Shown in pieces: positions 35,370 through 44,828 of a stretch of DNA of 64,000 bases; the stretch's first letter is position 1; each line of letters starts with the position of its first letter. The notes beneath the pieces were generated by a model. It was not told where the DNA came from, did no database searches, and saw only the letters and a program-made list of their open reading frames with translations. The DNA comes from Bacteroidota bacterium. Its GTDB lineage: Bacteria > Bacteroidota > Bacteroidia > Chitinophagales > Chitinophagaceae. Both the position numbers and the translations under genes were made by a program. Location: the NCBI GenBank assembly GCA_020161535.1, contig JAIUNW010000005.1, forward strand, positions 62,001 through 126,000, in the 5' to 3' direction.

Positions 35370-36755
35370 ATGAAAAAAATCTTTTCAGTAATTGTTTGTT
35401 GGTTGCTGGCAACAACGCTTTTTTCGCAAGACATCAAGGGCGACTGGTATGGTACGATAAAACTACCTGGCGGCACGCTTCGCCTGGTGTTGCATATTTC
35501 GCAAACCGATACTGGTTATAGCAGCACGCTCGATAGTCCTGATCAACTAGTGAATGGCATCCTTGTTGCTCTTACCCGTTTCAGCGAGCAGCAACTCTAT
35601 TTGGACCTGCCGACCATAGGAGCCTCGTACAGGGCCCAATGGAAGGCAAATGGTTTTACCGGCAGTTTTAGCCAGGGCGGGAAGGACCTACCCCTCCACC
35701 TTTCGCGCCAACCGGCCAGGAAACCGCAGGAGCCAATACCGCCCTTCCCCTACCCAACCGAAGAAGTGCATTTCAGGAATGTTGCAGCCGGTATTGAACT
35801 GGCAGGCACGCTTAGCTTACCGGCAGCCTCGGGCAAATTTCCCGTTGCGGTGATGATCACCGGTAGCGGTCCGCAAAACAGGGATGAAGAATTGCTTGGC
35901 CACAAACCTTTTTTGGTCATTGCCGATTATCTAACCCGCAACGGCATTGCGGTGTTGCGTTTCGACGATCGTGGTGTAGGTAAATCAACCGGCCATTTTG
36001 CCAGCGCTACTTCTGCTGATTTTGCGAGCGATGTGAAAGCAGCTGTGGCTTTTTTGCGAACCAGAAAAGAAATCGACCGAAAGAAAATTGGTTTGATTGG
36101 GCACAGTGAAGGTGGTATGATAGCGCCAATGGTGGCTGCCGACGAAAAAGACATCCGCTTTACCGTGTTGTTGGCCGGACCCGGCATACCGGGTAGTCAA
36201 TTGCTGCTGCTACAACAAAAACTGATCATGGAAGCAGCCGATACACCCGCTTCCATCGTGAAAGTGCAACAGGAAAGAAATGCGAAATACATCGACATGG
36301 TCGTGCATGCCGATCATCTCGACTCACTGCGACCGGTACTCGCCCTTCAAATGGCAAAAGATTTTACTGCCAACGCCAAAGCAACTGATCGCCCCGACAG
36401 CTCAGTACTAAAAATGACTGAAAAACAGGCGGCCGATTTCGCCACGCCCTGGATGCAATATTTTTTGCGATACAACCCCGCACCAACACTTGAAAAAGTG
36501 ACATCTGCGGTCTTGGCTGTGAATGGCAGCAAAGACCTGCAAGTGCCGGCAAAGCCAAACCTGGATGGTATTAAAACGGCGCTTGAAAAAGGCGGCAACA
36601 AAAACTTTACCACCAAAGAGTACCCGGGTCTCAACCATCTTTTCCAAACATGTAAAACCGGGCTTCCCGCTGAATATGCTGCAATCGAACAAACCTTTTC
36701 CCCGGAAGTGCTGGCAGATATAGCGAAATGGATTCAGGAAAAAACAAAACAATAA
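35370..36755 (+). CDS. Exported alpha/beta hydrolase
   Basis: A 461-residue hydrolase with a signal peptide (about 1-19, IVCWLLATTLFSQD). Residues about 22-115 form a beta-rich domain seen in many exported Bacteroidota hydrolases. The alpha/beta fold follows, with oxyanion and nucleophile region IGLIGHSEGGMIAPM (Ser in GHSEGG, about residue 246), an Asp in VNGSKDLQV, and a His near the C-terminus in GLNHLFQ. Likely an esterase or peptidase; the substrate is unknown. It follows mqnE by 39 bp but shares no obvious pathway with it. Confidence 0.85.
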   Translation: MKKIFSVIVCWLLATTLFSQDIKGDWYGTIKLPGGTLRLVLHISQTDTGYSSTLDSPDQLVNGILVALTRFSEQQLYLDLPTIGASYRAQWKANGFTGSFSQGGKDLPLHLSRQPARKPQEPIPPFPYPTEEVHFRNVAAGIELAGTLSLPAASGKFPVAVMITGSGPQNRDEELLGHKPFLVIADYLTRNGIAVLRFDDRGVGKSTGHFASATSADFASDVKAAVAFLRTRKEIDRKKIGLIGHSEGGMIAPMVAADEKDIRFTVLLAGPGIPGSQLLLLQQKLIMEAADTPASIVKVQQERNAKYIDMVVHADHLDSLRPVLALQMAKDFTANAKATDRPDSSVLKMTEKQAADFATPWMQYFLRYNPAPTLEKVTSAVLAVNGSKDLQVPAKPNLDGIKTALEKGGNKNFTTKEYPGLNHLFQTCKTGLPAEYAAIEQTFSPEVLADIAKWIQEKTKQ

Positions 36756-36963
36756 TCAACCCTGCCAACGCAAATCTTAATCTCTTTTTATCGCTTTCTT
36801 GCTTATATTGGAATAGCATGAAGGCAACGATTGCCATATTAGCCCATCTTCACTTTTTTCCATCACAAAAGGCCTTTGGTACTTTCGCCCCGGCATGGGG
36901 TTGAGAAGCGCCACCCGGGGACGATCGAAAACTACCAATTTATCACCCGTTAACTTTTGTGAT

Positions 36964-37164
36964 ATGACTTCCCATAAGCCATCGTCATCGGCCAATGCTG
37001 CCATTGTTGTAATGTTAATCATGCTGGTCGGCATCCTCGCCGAGAAAGCCTTTCTCGAAAATGAGATCTTCTACCTGTTATTGTTGCTGACCATTACCGC
37101 TGTGTTCCTGACCATAAAACAAGATCGAGATCAGCACGAGGACATCAACACTCGGGCAAACTAA
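36964..37164 (+). CDS. Small predicted membrane protein, 66 aa
   Basis: Unrecognised. The product has a Ser/Lys N-terminus and two adjacent membrane helices ([19 protein letters not shown] and [17 protein letters not shown], about residues 15-33 and 37-54), then a charged, His/Asp-rich tail. I prefer ATG 36964 to the longer frame from 36895, which is Arg/Ser-rich. Its last 20 bp overlap the end of the convergent sdaA. A minus-strand ORF (36777-37034) runs opposite. Coding status is plausible, not sure. Confidence 0.5.
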   Translation: MTSHKPSSSANAAIVVMLIMLVGILAEKAFLENEIFYLLLLLTITAVFLTIKQDRDQHEDINTRAN

Positions 37165-38569
37165 GGGGAATATTGATGGCCAATCCGCCATCGGCAGTTT
37201 CCTTGTATTTGCTATTCATATCAAGCGCAGTATCCCACATGGTCTTCACAACCGTGTCGAGCGATACTTTCGCATAATCCGGTGCGCTCTGCAAAGCCAG
37301 TTGCGCGGCGGTAATTGCCTTGATAGCGCCCATGGTATTGCGTTCGATGCAGGGTACCTGTACGAGTCCGCCAATCGGATCACAAGTGAGCCCCAGGTGA
37401 TGCTCCATGGCAATTTCTGCCGCCATCAGCGCCTGCCGTTGGGTGCCACCGAGCGACTCAGTTAAGGCCGCCGCCGCCATGGCACTTGATACGCCAATTT
37501 CAGCCTGGCAGCCTCCCATGGCGGCAGAAATGGTGGCGCCTTTTTTGAAAATACTGCCCACTTCAGAAGCCGTCAACAAAAACTGGTTGATTTTTTCGGG
37601 ATCATCGCCGTTAGCGAAAACAACATAATAAGCCAGTACAGCGGGAATCACGCCGGCTGCGCCATTAGTGGGCGCCGTTACGACGCGGCCGAAAGAAGCG
37701 TTTTGTTCATTCACCGCCAATGCAAAACAACTCACCCAATCGAGTGTATAAGTAAATCCATTGCCGCCCTGGCGGATGGCTTGTAGCCAACTGGCAAAGT
37801 CGTGGTAGGTAGCGCCTTGCAATAGTTTTTTGTTCAATGCTGCCGCGCGACGTTTTACTTCTAGTCCGCCGGGTAACACCCCCGCTTGCTGACATCCTTT
37901 GTACATACATTCGCGCATCACGGCCCACAATTGGGCCAAGCCTGCTTTCGTTTGTTCTTCGGGTCGCCAGCTTAGTTCATTCTCACTTACAATTTCGTGA
38001 ATCGACAATCCGGTCTTGCGACACCAGTGCAGCAACTCATCGGCGGTATCGACCGGAAATGGTAATTGTAAATTATCCGCTGCCGAACTACCGGCTCCCT
38101 CCTGCTGCACAAATCCGCCACCAATCGAATACCAGGTGCTGGCGATCTTTTCGCCCGAATCCAGTTTCACCAAAAAAGTCATCGCATTCGGGTGAAAGGG
38201 AAGGCTTTCCTGTTGCAGAAATACCAATTGCTGCGACGGGTCAAACGGAATCCATTTCTCACCGCCCAGCAACAATGTTTTCCGGCTGCGCAGATTGGCA
38301 ACGATATCGTTGATGGCATCTACATCGCAGGTAACGGGATCTTCATCCAGCAAGCCCATGAAAACGGCAATATCCGTACCGTGGCCGCGGCCCGTTTTGG
38401 CCAGCGAGCCATAAAGCAATACCGACAAATCTGTTACTTGCTGCAACTGGTTACGCGAACGCAGTTGTTGCAAAAAAAGCCGAGCGGCCCGCCAGGGTCC
38501 CAGGGTATGGGAACTTGAGGGGCCGACGCCGATTTTGAAAATATCAAAAACAGAAATCGATTCTGACAT
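37145..38569 (-). CDS. sdaA: L-serine ammonia-lyase (single-chain)
   Basis: Converts L-serine to pyruvate and ammonia with a [4Fe-4S] cluster. The 474-residue protein joins the beta domain (N-terminal, [20 protein letters not shown]) and the alpha domain. The C-terminal half has the cluster-ligand region ([14 protein letters not shown], and [20 protein letters not shown]). It overlaps the small membrane ORF at the 3' end and is 9 bp upstream of the FKBP gene's stop, so the FKBP gene precedes it in transcription. Confidence 0.95.
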   Translation of the reverse strand: MSESISVFDIFKIGVGPSSSHTLGPWRAARLFLQQLRSRNQLQQVTDLSVLLYGSLAKTGRGHGTDIAVFMGLLDEDPVTCDVDAINDIVANLRSRKTLLLGGEKWIPFDPSQQLVFLQQESLPFHPNAMTFLVKLDSGEKIASTWYSIGGGFVQQEGAGSSAADNLQLPFPVDTADELLHWCRKTGLSIHEIVSENELSWRPEEQTKAGLAQLWAVMRECMYKGCQQAGVLPGGLEVKRRAAALNKKLLQGATYHDFASWLQAIRQGGNGFTYTLDWVSCFALAVNEQNASFGRVVTAPTNGAAGVIPAVLAYYVVFANGDDPEKINQFLLTASEVGSIFKKGATISAAMGGCQAEIGVSSAMAAAALTESLGGTQRQALMAAEIAMEHHLGLTCDPIGGLVQVPCIERNTMGAIKAITAAQLALQSAPDYAKVSLDTVVKTMWDTALDMNSKYKETADGGLAINIPLSLPEC

Positions 38570-38578
38570 GAAACGAAC

Positions 38579-39067
38579 TTACTTGAAATCTACCAGTTCC
38601 ACATCAAAAAGCAGCACGGTATTGGGTGGGATCACACTGCCTGAACCGCGACAACCATAACCCAGTGCAGAAGGCACAAACAGTCGGATCGTTCCACCAC
38701 GATTAATTTTAGGAATACCCACCTGCCAACCGGGAATCAGGGTACTTAAAATCCAACCGGTGGAAGCGGCATCCTGGTTCTGGTCAAACACGTTTCCATT
38801 GAGAAAATATCCCTTGTATTTGATTTTAATTTCAGAACTAACCGTGGGATAAGCGCCCGTGCCGGGTTGTAACACCTGGTAGTACAAACCGGAGGCATCT
38901 TTAAATACATTTTCGAGTTGGTGCTGCGTGATATAAGACTGAATGGTGTCAGCATCCTTCTCAACGGGTACATTGGTACAGCCAGTGCCGCCGCTGTCTG
39001 ATTTGGTGCAAGAGAGCATCAAACCGAAGAAACCGGCAACCAGGGCTATTTTCATCATCTTCTTCAT
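38579..39067 (-). CDS. FKBP-type peptidyl-prolyl isomerase lipoprotein
   Basis: A 162-residue periplasmic foldase. A lipoprotein signal (ALVAGFFGLMLSC, lipid Cys at about 20) is followed by a Gly/Ser-rich linker and one FKBP domain (about 75-162) with YKGYFLNGNVFDQN, GWQVGIPKINRGGTIRLFVP and FDVELVDFK. The aromatic pocket is partly retained. ATG 39067 begins the signal peptide better than the ATG at 39076. It lies upstream of sdaA on the same strand and is probably transcribed with it. Confidence 0.9.
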   Translation of the reverse strand: MKKMMKIALVAGFFGLMLSCTKSDSGGTGCTNVPVEKDADTIQSYITQHQLENVFKDASGLYYQVLQPGTGAYPTVSSEIKIKYKGYFLNGNVFDQNQDAASTGWILSTLIPGWQVGIPKINRGGTIRLFVPSALGYGCRGSGSVIPPNTVLLFDVELVDFK

Positions 39068-39117
39068 CAATAGCAAAAATTTAGCGCGAATATATTGGAT
39101 TGTCTCTGGTAAGACCG

Positions 39118-39441
39118 CTATGGGGTCGATTCTGTTGCATCGTCTTCTTCGCGGGCCTTTAGTTCAAGGTAGCGCTGTTCGTATTGATCGCGCTGGTAAT
39201 AACGATAAAATATGGTTATAAAAGCGACTATGATGACCACGGCAATGAGTATTACCAGGGGATTTACCGAAGAAGCTTCCATCTTGGCCCGTTTATACCA
39301 GTTGCTGTTAAAATTCAGCAGCGTGGGCACTACGATGGCCAGCCCCAGGGGAATGCCAAACAGCCATTGCCGAAGCTGTTTACCGGCTTTACCCCGGTTC
39401 TTTTCCCAATAATCCATGAAATCTTTCTCTTCCTGCGTATA
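39118..39441 (-). CDS. Small predicted inner-membrane protein, 107 aa
   Basis: Unrecognised family. The N-terminus is charged (about 1-25), a first membrane helix is at about 27-46 (WLFGIPLGLAIVVPTLLNF), a second at about 60-80 (VNPLVILIAVVIIVAFITIF), and the C-terminal tail is charged and rich in Tyr, Arg and Glu. ATG 39441 (MYTQEEKDFM) is chosen over 39474. Divergent from the HU/SPOR gene; the region between has no clear promoter. Confidence 0.65.
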   Translation of the reverse strand, partial: YTQEEKDFMDYWEKNRGKAGKQLRQWLFGIPLGLAIVVPTLLNFNSNWYKRAKMEASSVNPLVILIAVVIIVAFITIFYRYYQRDQYEQRYLELKAREEDDATESTP

Positions 39442-39511
39442 CATCAGCGCTATTTCAGCAAAGGTAAGCCGCAATTTTGCTTATTTTGTGTAGAACCAAT
39501 ATGTTATTGCC

Positions 39512-40381
39512 TTGAAAATTGATCTTTTGGCAGCCCATTTTCTGCAGGAAAAGAAGCGCCTGAGTTTGCCCGGCATCGGCACTTTTTTACTGGAAGCTGG
39601 TGGTTATAGATTTGAAAACCAGGCCGAGAAAGACATTGAACCGGCCTTTATCGAATTTGTTAAATCCCATACCGGAAAAATGTCATCGCTGGCAAAAAGT
39701 GATATAGAATCTTATATCATGCTGAGCCGCCAGTTTCTGAATATCGGGAAACCAATGTTTATTGAAGGGGTTGGCACATTGGTGAAAGCCAGAGAAGGAA
39801 GTCTGGAGTTTACGCCCGGCGCGATGCCGGTGGAGCGTTTGGAAGATACTTTGCCTGAACAAAGACCGGTATCGGCTTTTGAAGATGCCCGGTACGAACC
39901 CCGCAGCAGCAGCTCGCGCAGAGGTGCGATTATAGGCCTCGCTGTGCTAACGGTTGCCCTGATTGCTGCCGGCGTATGGTACCTGAATCAGAACAACGAA
40001 AAGTCTGAAGAAACGGCGGTAGCGATACCGGTTACCGATACGAATACCGTTAAACCTGACACAAACCGATCTACCATATTAGACAGCCTGGCTTCGCATG
40101 TCAACGATTCGGCAAAGCAAGTGGTGGCGACAACTACGGCAACCGACACAGCGGCGGTTGGCGAATGGAAATTTATTATCGTCAATACACAGAAGAAGGA
40201 GTATGCGCAGCGCCGCTACGCACAATTAAAAGATTTGGGTAAGCGGGTGTTGATTGATAGCACGGCTGATGGCTATACCCGTATATACTTCAGGCTGCCG
40301 GCCACCGCTGCAGATACGTTGCGGAAGCGCGACAGCCTGGCGCGTTTTTATGATACCCGTGTACAGGTAGAAAGACCTTAA
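39512..40381 (+). CDS. HU(CCDC81)-like and SPOR-domain membrane protein
   Basis: A 289-residue protein unlike classical HU. The N-terminal ~105 residues form two small helix-beta repeats like the CCDC81-type prokaryotic HU domains (LSLPGIGTFLLEAGGYRFEN and GKPMFIEGVGTLVKA). A charged linker and one membrane helix (about 143-162, GAIIGLAVLTVALIAAGVWY) lead to a periplasmic Thr/Asp-rich stretch and a SPOR domain (about 208-289), which typically binds denuded peptidoglycan. A TTG at 39512 is the apparent start. It could link DNA or a cytoplasmic partner to the septum; this is inference. Confidence 0.78.
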   Translation: MKIDLLAAHFLQEKKRLSLPGIGTFLLEAGGYRFENQAEKDIEPAFIEFVKSHTGKMSSLAKSDIESYIMLSRQFLNIGKPMFIEGVGTLVKAREGSLEFTPGAMPVERLEDTLPEQRPVSAFEDARYEPRSSSSRRGAIIGLAVLTVALIAAGVWYLNQNNEKSEETAVAIPVTDTNTVKPDTNRSTILDSLASHVNDSAKQVVATTTATDTAAVGEWKFIIVNTQKKEYAQRRYAQLKDLGKRVLIDSTADGYTRIYFRLPATAADTLRKRDSLARFYDTRVQVERP

Positions 40382-41766
40382 TAAGCGTTTTCGTCACCGC
40401 GAACCGAGGTGAAGATCGTCATGCCGATGATCTTGAAATCGAGCCATACACTCCAGTTCTCCATATACCAAAGATCATACTGGATACGCTTGATGAGGAA
40501 ATCGTCGTCTTTGATTTCACCCCTGAAGCCGTTCACCTGCGCCCAACCGGTAACACCGGGTTTCACAAAGTGACGCACCATATATTGCTTGTAGATGTTG
40601 GAGAAATCTTCGGTGTGTTTGAGCATGTGGGGCCGCGGACCAACAACACTCATTTGCCCCATGAACACATTCAGGAACTGTGGCAGTTCGTCGATATTTG
40701 TCTTCCGCATAAAGGCGCCCAGGGGCGTCATGCGAGAATCATTTTTAGTTACCTGCTTTTTATCGGCATCATCGCTCATTTTCAGGCTCCGGAATTTATA
40801 ACAGAGAAAGGGTTGGTTGTCTTTTCCAGAACGGTATTGGGTAAAAAACACCGGGCCCTTGGAGCCCAATTTGATAAGGATGGCCATGATTGGAATCAGC
40901 CACGATAACAAGAACACAATCACGAAACTGCTGAACATCACATCAAACACCCGCTTCTTGATCCTGTTGCCAGTGTCTTGCAGGGGTTCGTTCCGAAGCG
41001 ACAATACCGGAATATCATCCACAAAATCGACAAAGATATTGCGGTTCACAAACATCTGGTAGTCGGGTACAAACTTGAAGTGTATAAACTCTTTCTCGGC
41101 TTCTTTGGCCAGTTCATAAATATATGGGTACTGCTCTGGAGAGAGGGTACTATATATCTCTTTTACATCGTACTGTTTGGTAAAAGCCAGCGTTGACTCC
41201 AGGTCAGTGATTTCACGCACCGGAAAAGTTGTCGACAATTTGGGGCCGCCTTCCGAAAACAAACCTACTACCTTGGTCAGTTTTGCTTCGTGCTGGAAAT
41301 AATGCACCAACCGGCGCGCGATTTCATTGTTGCCCAACACCACCACACTCCTGCTCAGTTTGAATTTACTGCGCAGCGTGAAGATCAGCATATTAAAAAT
41401 GATCCGGTTGAACAACAAAGCTATCCCGAAAAAGGCGATCACACAGAGTATGAACATCCTCGAATACGGGTAATGGTATAGAAAAATAAACACAAATACC
41501 ATCGCCATGGTGAGCAAGTAGGCTTTCAGTGTATTCTTAAAGAATGTTTCGAAATCGAGCCAGTTCTTGCTCATGTAGAGCCAGGTAATATGCACCGAAA
41601 TCATCCAGGCAAAATTGCACACCACCGTAAACAACTGGTATTCGTGAATAGCCAGAAAGTTCAGGCGGTTCTGGAAAAACCCAACGCCCAGTACCACCAG
41701 GTTGATGGTTACCAGGTCCCACAACCACAACAGAATGCGGAAAGAGTTAAACGAAAGTTTGTGCAT
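40378..41766 (-). CDS. Undecaprenyl-phosphate sugar phosphotransferase (exopolysaccharide initiation)
   Basis: The enzyme transfers a sugar-1-phosphate from a nucleotide sugar to undecaprenyl phosphate, starting the repeat unit. It has the PHPT-family layout: four N-terminal membrane helices (about 8-125), a cytoplasmic Rossmann-like domain (about 130-245), then a re-entrant helix (about 280-300) and the catalytic domain with [44 protein letters not shown] and [12 protein letters not shown]. At 462 residues it is of WcaJ/EpsE type. It is the last gene of the exopolysaccharide operon, 2 bp after the preceding one. Sugar specificity is open (glucose or galactose are common). Confidence 0.9.
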   Translation of the reverse strand: MHKLSFNSFRILLWLWDLVTINLVVLGVGFFQNRLNFLAIHEYQLFTVVCNFAWMISVHITWLYMSKNWLDFETFFKNTLKAYLLTMAMVFVFIFLYHYPYSRMFILCVIAFFGIALLFNRIIFNMLIFTLRSKFKLSRSVVVLGNNEIARRLVHYFQHEAKLTKVVGLFSEGGPKLSTTFPVREITDLESTLAFTKQYDVKEIYSTLSPEQYPYIYELAKEAEKEFIHFKFVPDYQMFVNRNIFVDFVDDIPVLSLRNEPLQDTGNRIKKRVFDVMFSSFVIVFLLSWLIPIMAILIKLGSKGPVFFTQYRSGKDNQPFLCYKFRSLKMSDDADKKQVTKNDSRMTPLGAFMRKTNIDELPQFLNVFMGQMSVVGPRPHMLKHTEDFSNIYKQYMVRHFVKPGVTGWAQVNGFRGEIKDDDFLIKRIQYDLWYMENWSVWLDFKIIGMTIFTSVRGDENAY

Positions 41767-41768
41767 GA

Positions 41769-42638
41769 TCAGGATTTAGCTACGCCGTCGAACTTGTGAA
41801 TCAGCGAAACTGTTTCTTCGATATTTGTTTTCGACGAAGCGCCGAAAAGGATTGATTCAATATTCGGCAGTGAACAAACATATTCGAGCGCCTCTTTGGG
41901 AGGCACGGCACCACCTGCCAGCACCTGCATGGCAATGGCGCGAAACTGTTTAGTCTTCAGCGTATGTTCATACAATTCCTTACCACCCGACATCCTGAAA
42001 CCAACTTTATTGATGGATGCGCAGATGATGGGATTTTTAACCGGCGTCCCTTCAAAGAATTCCACCAGCTTTGGCATATTCATCGTAATGAATCCTGCCT
42101 CTGCATTGTATTTCTTCTGCACATACTGGTGAAAAGCAACCAGTACTTCTTTCATCCCCATGCCCAAAAGCATATCGGTCATCACGTTCTGCAGAAATAT
42201 AACCGGTGTATTCACCCCTTTGAACATTTTCATCTCTGCGTCGATCAGCAATTCCATAATCGACAGGTAATCTTTCGACAGAAAAGCCACGCCGCCCTTG
42301 AAGAAGCTACCGAATACATTGCCAGGTACATATTGTTTGATGGTGCCGGCAATGCCCAATTCGGTCATCGCATTCGCGTACTTATGCGCATACGGCATAC
42401 AGGGGAATATCTTGAAGTTCTTGTAGTGATCAGGATGCTGGCGCACATACTCGCAGATATTGGCGATTCGATCATGTGTGGTACACATAAAAGTATCAAC
42501 ACCGGCATTGATGGCATAATCCAGGGTTCTGATGATGGCACTATCTTCTTTGAACTTCATCGATTGCGCCATCGACTTGTCGTCTGAAATATGGTTAACA
42601 GCGAAAAACTGGTTATCTCCAAATAATATTCTGTCCAT
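41769..42638 (-). CDS. Aldo/keto-reductase-like TIM-barrel protein in the exopolysaccharide cluster
   Basis: A 289-residue protein I cannot assign to a known enzyme. It shows TIM-barrel character: LFGDNQF at the N-terminus, GVDTFMCTTHDRIANICEYV, and a final EYVCSLPNIESILFGASSKT resembling the C-terminal strand of aldo/keto reductases. The usual AKR Tyr-Lys-His-Asp tetrad is not clearly recognisable. It starts in a TAATG overlap with the oxidoreductase stop (stop and start share an A), so they are coupled. A role in making or editing a sugar nucleotide is inferred from context only. Confidence 0.65.
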   Translation of the reverse strand: MDRILFGDNQFFAVNHISDDKSMAQSMKFKEDSAIIRTLDYAINAGVDTFMCTTHDRIANICEYVRQHPDHYKNFKIFPCMPYAHKYANAMTELGIAGTIKQYVPGNVFGSFFKGGVAFLSKDYLSIMELLIDAEMKMFKGVNTPVIFLQNVMTDMLLGMGMKEVLVAFHQYVQKKYNAEAGFITMNMPKLVEFFEGTPVKNPIICASINKVGFRMSGGKELYEHTLKTKQFRAIAMQVLAGGAVPPKEALEYVCSLPNIESILFGASSKTNIEETVSLIHKFDGVAKS

Positions 42639-43654
42639 TATTTTTGGGCTTGACGGATGAATGAAATGGCTTTGTCTGTTTGCAGGGCGCTTTCAAATGT
42701 ATTGAGTGCATTTGGCCCCTTCCCCTGTACAGCCTTGATAAAATAATCAAGCTGTGCACTGTACTCTTCGCCTCTCAGGTAGTAATCCACCGTCGGTGTA
42801 AGATCAGTAAGGTATTTGATATTCCATCCTTTGCTATACCCCGCAGGTGTATTGTTGGAATGGAAGAATACTTTCAATTCGTTGGCATCTGATATCAGTT
42901 TGCCGGTAGTGCCGTTGATGGTAATAGAGGTGGTCATTTTGCGATAGGTTTCATCGCTCCAGTTTACCGACAAGTTACCACTCACGCCATTGCTGAGTAC
43001 AAGCGTGGAATAAACAGCGTCATCTACTTGTTTGGAGAAGATGGATTTGAGTTCGCTGCCACGGGCACCGGATACGGGCGACAACAAGTAGTTGATCAGG
43101 TCAATAACATGCGATGCATAGTCCATGAGGCAACCTCCACCTTCTTCGGGGCTGGAGCGCCAGGTATCACTTTTGGGTTTAGTTACCACCGGCCCGTAAG
43201 CCTGACCATGAAAATGATAGATATCACCCAACAACCCAGACTCCACAATTTTCTTCACTTCGCGAAAAGTGCCCAGGAATTTATTGTGATAACCCACCTG
43301 GTTAACCAGCCCTTTTTGTTTGGCTTTGTCTACCAGCGGTTGACCTTCTTCCGGTTTCAACACAAAAGGCTTTTCTGCAAATACGTGGATATTTCTATCG
43401 AGCAGTTCATTCACCATGCTCGCATGAAACCGCGTAGGTACCGCCACCAGAACGGCGTCGGGCTTAGCAGTGTCAAGCATTTTTTTGTGGTCGGTAAAGC
43501 AGGGAAAACTACTGTACTTTTCGATTGCATCGATCATCATTTTGGAATTGTCGCAAACGCCCACCACTTCCACATCTGGGTGTGCACCAAGAATGGCCAG
43601 ATGGGAAATACCCATTTTACCAATCCCGATAATTCCGGTTCTTACTTTTGCCAT
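42638..43654 (-). CDS. Gfo/Idh/MocA-family NAD(P)-dependent oxidoreductase
   Basis: A 338-residue enzyme with the N-terminal Rossmann fold (GIIGIGKMGISHLAILGA), acidic residue after the second strand (VVGVCD) and the catalytic-loop EKPFVLKPEEG (about 92-102). The C-terminal alpha/beta domain holds the substrate. These enzymes oxidise or reduce sugar rings at C-3 or elsewhere. Next to a DegT aminotransferase and an SDR epimerase, it probably belongs to a second amino-sugar pathway distinct from the one at 47-50 kb. Confidence 0.85.
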   Translation of the reverse strand: MAKVRTGIIGIGKMGISHLAILGAHPDVEVVGVCDNSKMMIDAIEKYSSFPCFTDHKKMLDTAKPDAVLVAVPTRFHASMVNELLDRNIHVFAEKPFVLKPEEGQPLVDKAKQKGLVNQVGYHNKFLGTFREVKKIVESGLLGDIYHFHGQAYGPVVTKPKSDTWRSSPEEGGGCLMDYASHVIDLINYLLSPVSGARGSELKSIFSKQVDDAVYSTLVLSNGVSGNLSVNWSDETYRKMTTSITINGTTGKLISDANELKVFFHSNNTPAGYSKGWNIKYLTDLTPTVDYYLRGEEYSAQLDYFIKAVQGKGPNALNTFESALQTDKAISFIRQAQK

Positions 43655-43691
43655 GATTCAATTGGTTTCAGATTCTTTTGTCGTTTCGTTT

Positions 43692-44828
43692 TTAAAGGTT
43701 GCGTTCGATAATTTTTCGGAAAAGGTCTATCACCGTATTAATATCTTCTTCTTTCATCGGTATATACAAAGGCAGTATAATGCTATTGTCGGCGGCAGCT
43801 TCTGATACCGGCAAATGACAGTTCGCATACGCCGTTTTGTAAGCAGTTTCCCGGTGGGTTGTCATAATACCTCGCCTGCTGGCCACACCCAGGTCAAGTA
43901 ATTTTTGCATGATCTCATTCCGTGATACCGGGCAATTGGGCTTCAGCAATACGGAAAAAGATTGATAATTGCTGAAATAACCGGCTGCTTCTACAGGCAG
44001 TTGAATGCAGTCGATGTCTTTAAAAGCATCCAGGTAACGAGCCGCTATTTTTCTTCGTTCAGCCACAATCCAATCCAGTTTAGCCAGTTGCTGTATACCC
44101 ACAGCCGCCTGGATATCGGTCATTCGGTAATTGTATCCTATTTCAATATGGTCTTCAAAGATAAGCTTTGACGACTCATGTCGAACACGGTCGTTCACGC
44201 TCATACCATGCTGGCGAAGCAGTTTCATGCGGTTGTACCACGCTTCATTGTTGGTGGTGATCATGCCGCCATCGCCGGTTGAAATAACCTTTCGCGGATG
44301 AAAACTGAAGCAAACCAGCGACGAATGACTGCCGATTTTCTTGCCTTTATAAGCCGATCCAGCAGCACAGGCAGCATCTTCAATCAGCACCAGCCCATGT
44401 TTGTCGGCCAATGCCTGAAAGGCATCAATATCAGCCGGCATACCAATCTGGTGTACGATCAAAATGGCTTTTGTTTTTGCTGTGATCTTCTTTTCAGTGT
44501 CGTTGATATCCATATTGTAGTTCGCCGGATCGATCTCTGCAAAAACTGGTGTGGCGCCTACATATTTAATGGAATTGGCGGTGGCGATGTAGCTCATCGA
44601 CGGACAAATAACCTCATCCCCCTCCTTTACACCGGCAGCGATCATGGCGAGGTGAAGGGCGGTGGTGCAGTTGGAAACCGCCACGGCAAAACGGGCACCC
44701 GTATACGTAGCGAACTTCTCTTCAAATTCGGCAACCCGGGGGCCCTGTGTGATCCAGCCGGTTAAGATGGTATCGTGCGCGGCCTTTGCTTCGTCGGCTG
44801 TGAGGTAGGGTTTGGCGATAGGTATCAT
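43692..44828 (-). CDS. DegT/DnrJ/EryC1/StrS-type PLP sugar aminotransferase (second copy)
   Basis: A 378-residue PLP enzyme that aminates a keto-sugar nucleotide. Features: VSNCTTALHLAMIAAGVKEG with the nucleotide-recognition glycine region, LVLIEDAACAAGS (Asp-Ala PLP contact), and the Schiff-base lysine in CFSFHPRKVISTGDGGM. It overlaps the upstream epimerase gene by 4 bp (ATGA). The family catalyses 3- or 4-amination of 3- or 4-keto sugars; the position cannot be read here. Confidence 0.9.
   Translation of the reverse strand: MIPIAKPYLTADEAKAAHDTILTGWITQGPRVAEFEEKFATYTGARFAVAVSNCTTALHLAMIAAGVKEGDEVICPSMSYIATANSIKYVGATPVFAEIDPANYNMDINDTEKKITAKTKAILIVHQIGMPADIDAFQALADKHGLVLIEDAACAAGSAYKGKKIGSHSSLVCFSFHPRKVISTGDGGMITTNNEAWYNRMKLLRQHGMSVNDRVRHESSKLIFEDHIEIGYNYRMTDIQAAVGIQQLAKLDWIVAERRKIAARYLDAFKDIDCIQLPVEAAGYFSNYQSFSVLLKPNCPVSRNEIMQKLLDLGVASRRGIMTTHRETAYKTAYANCHLPVSEAAADNSIILPLYIPMKEEDINTVIDLFRKIIERNL

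Noticed and set aside
36777..37034. 85-residue minus-strand ORF with ordinary protein-like composition
   Set aside because: It overlaps the better supported small membrane ORF, and no family is recognised; kept only as an open alternative in the findings.
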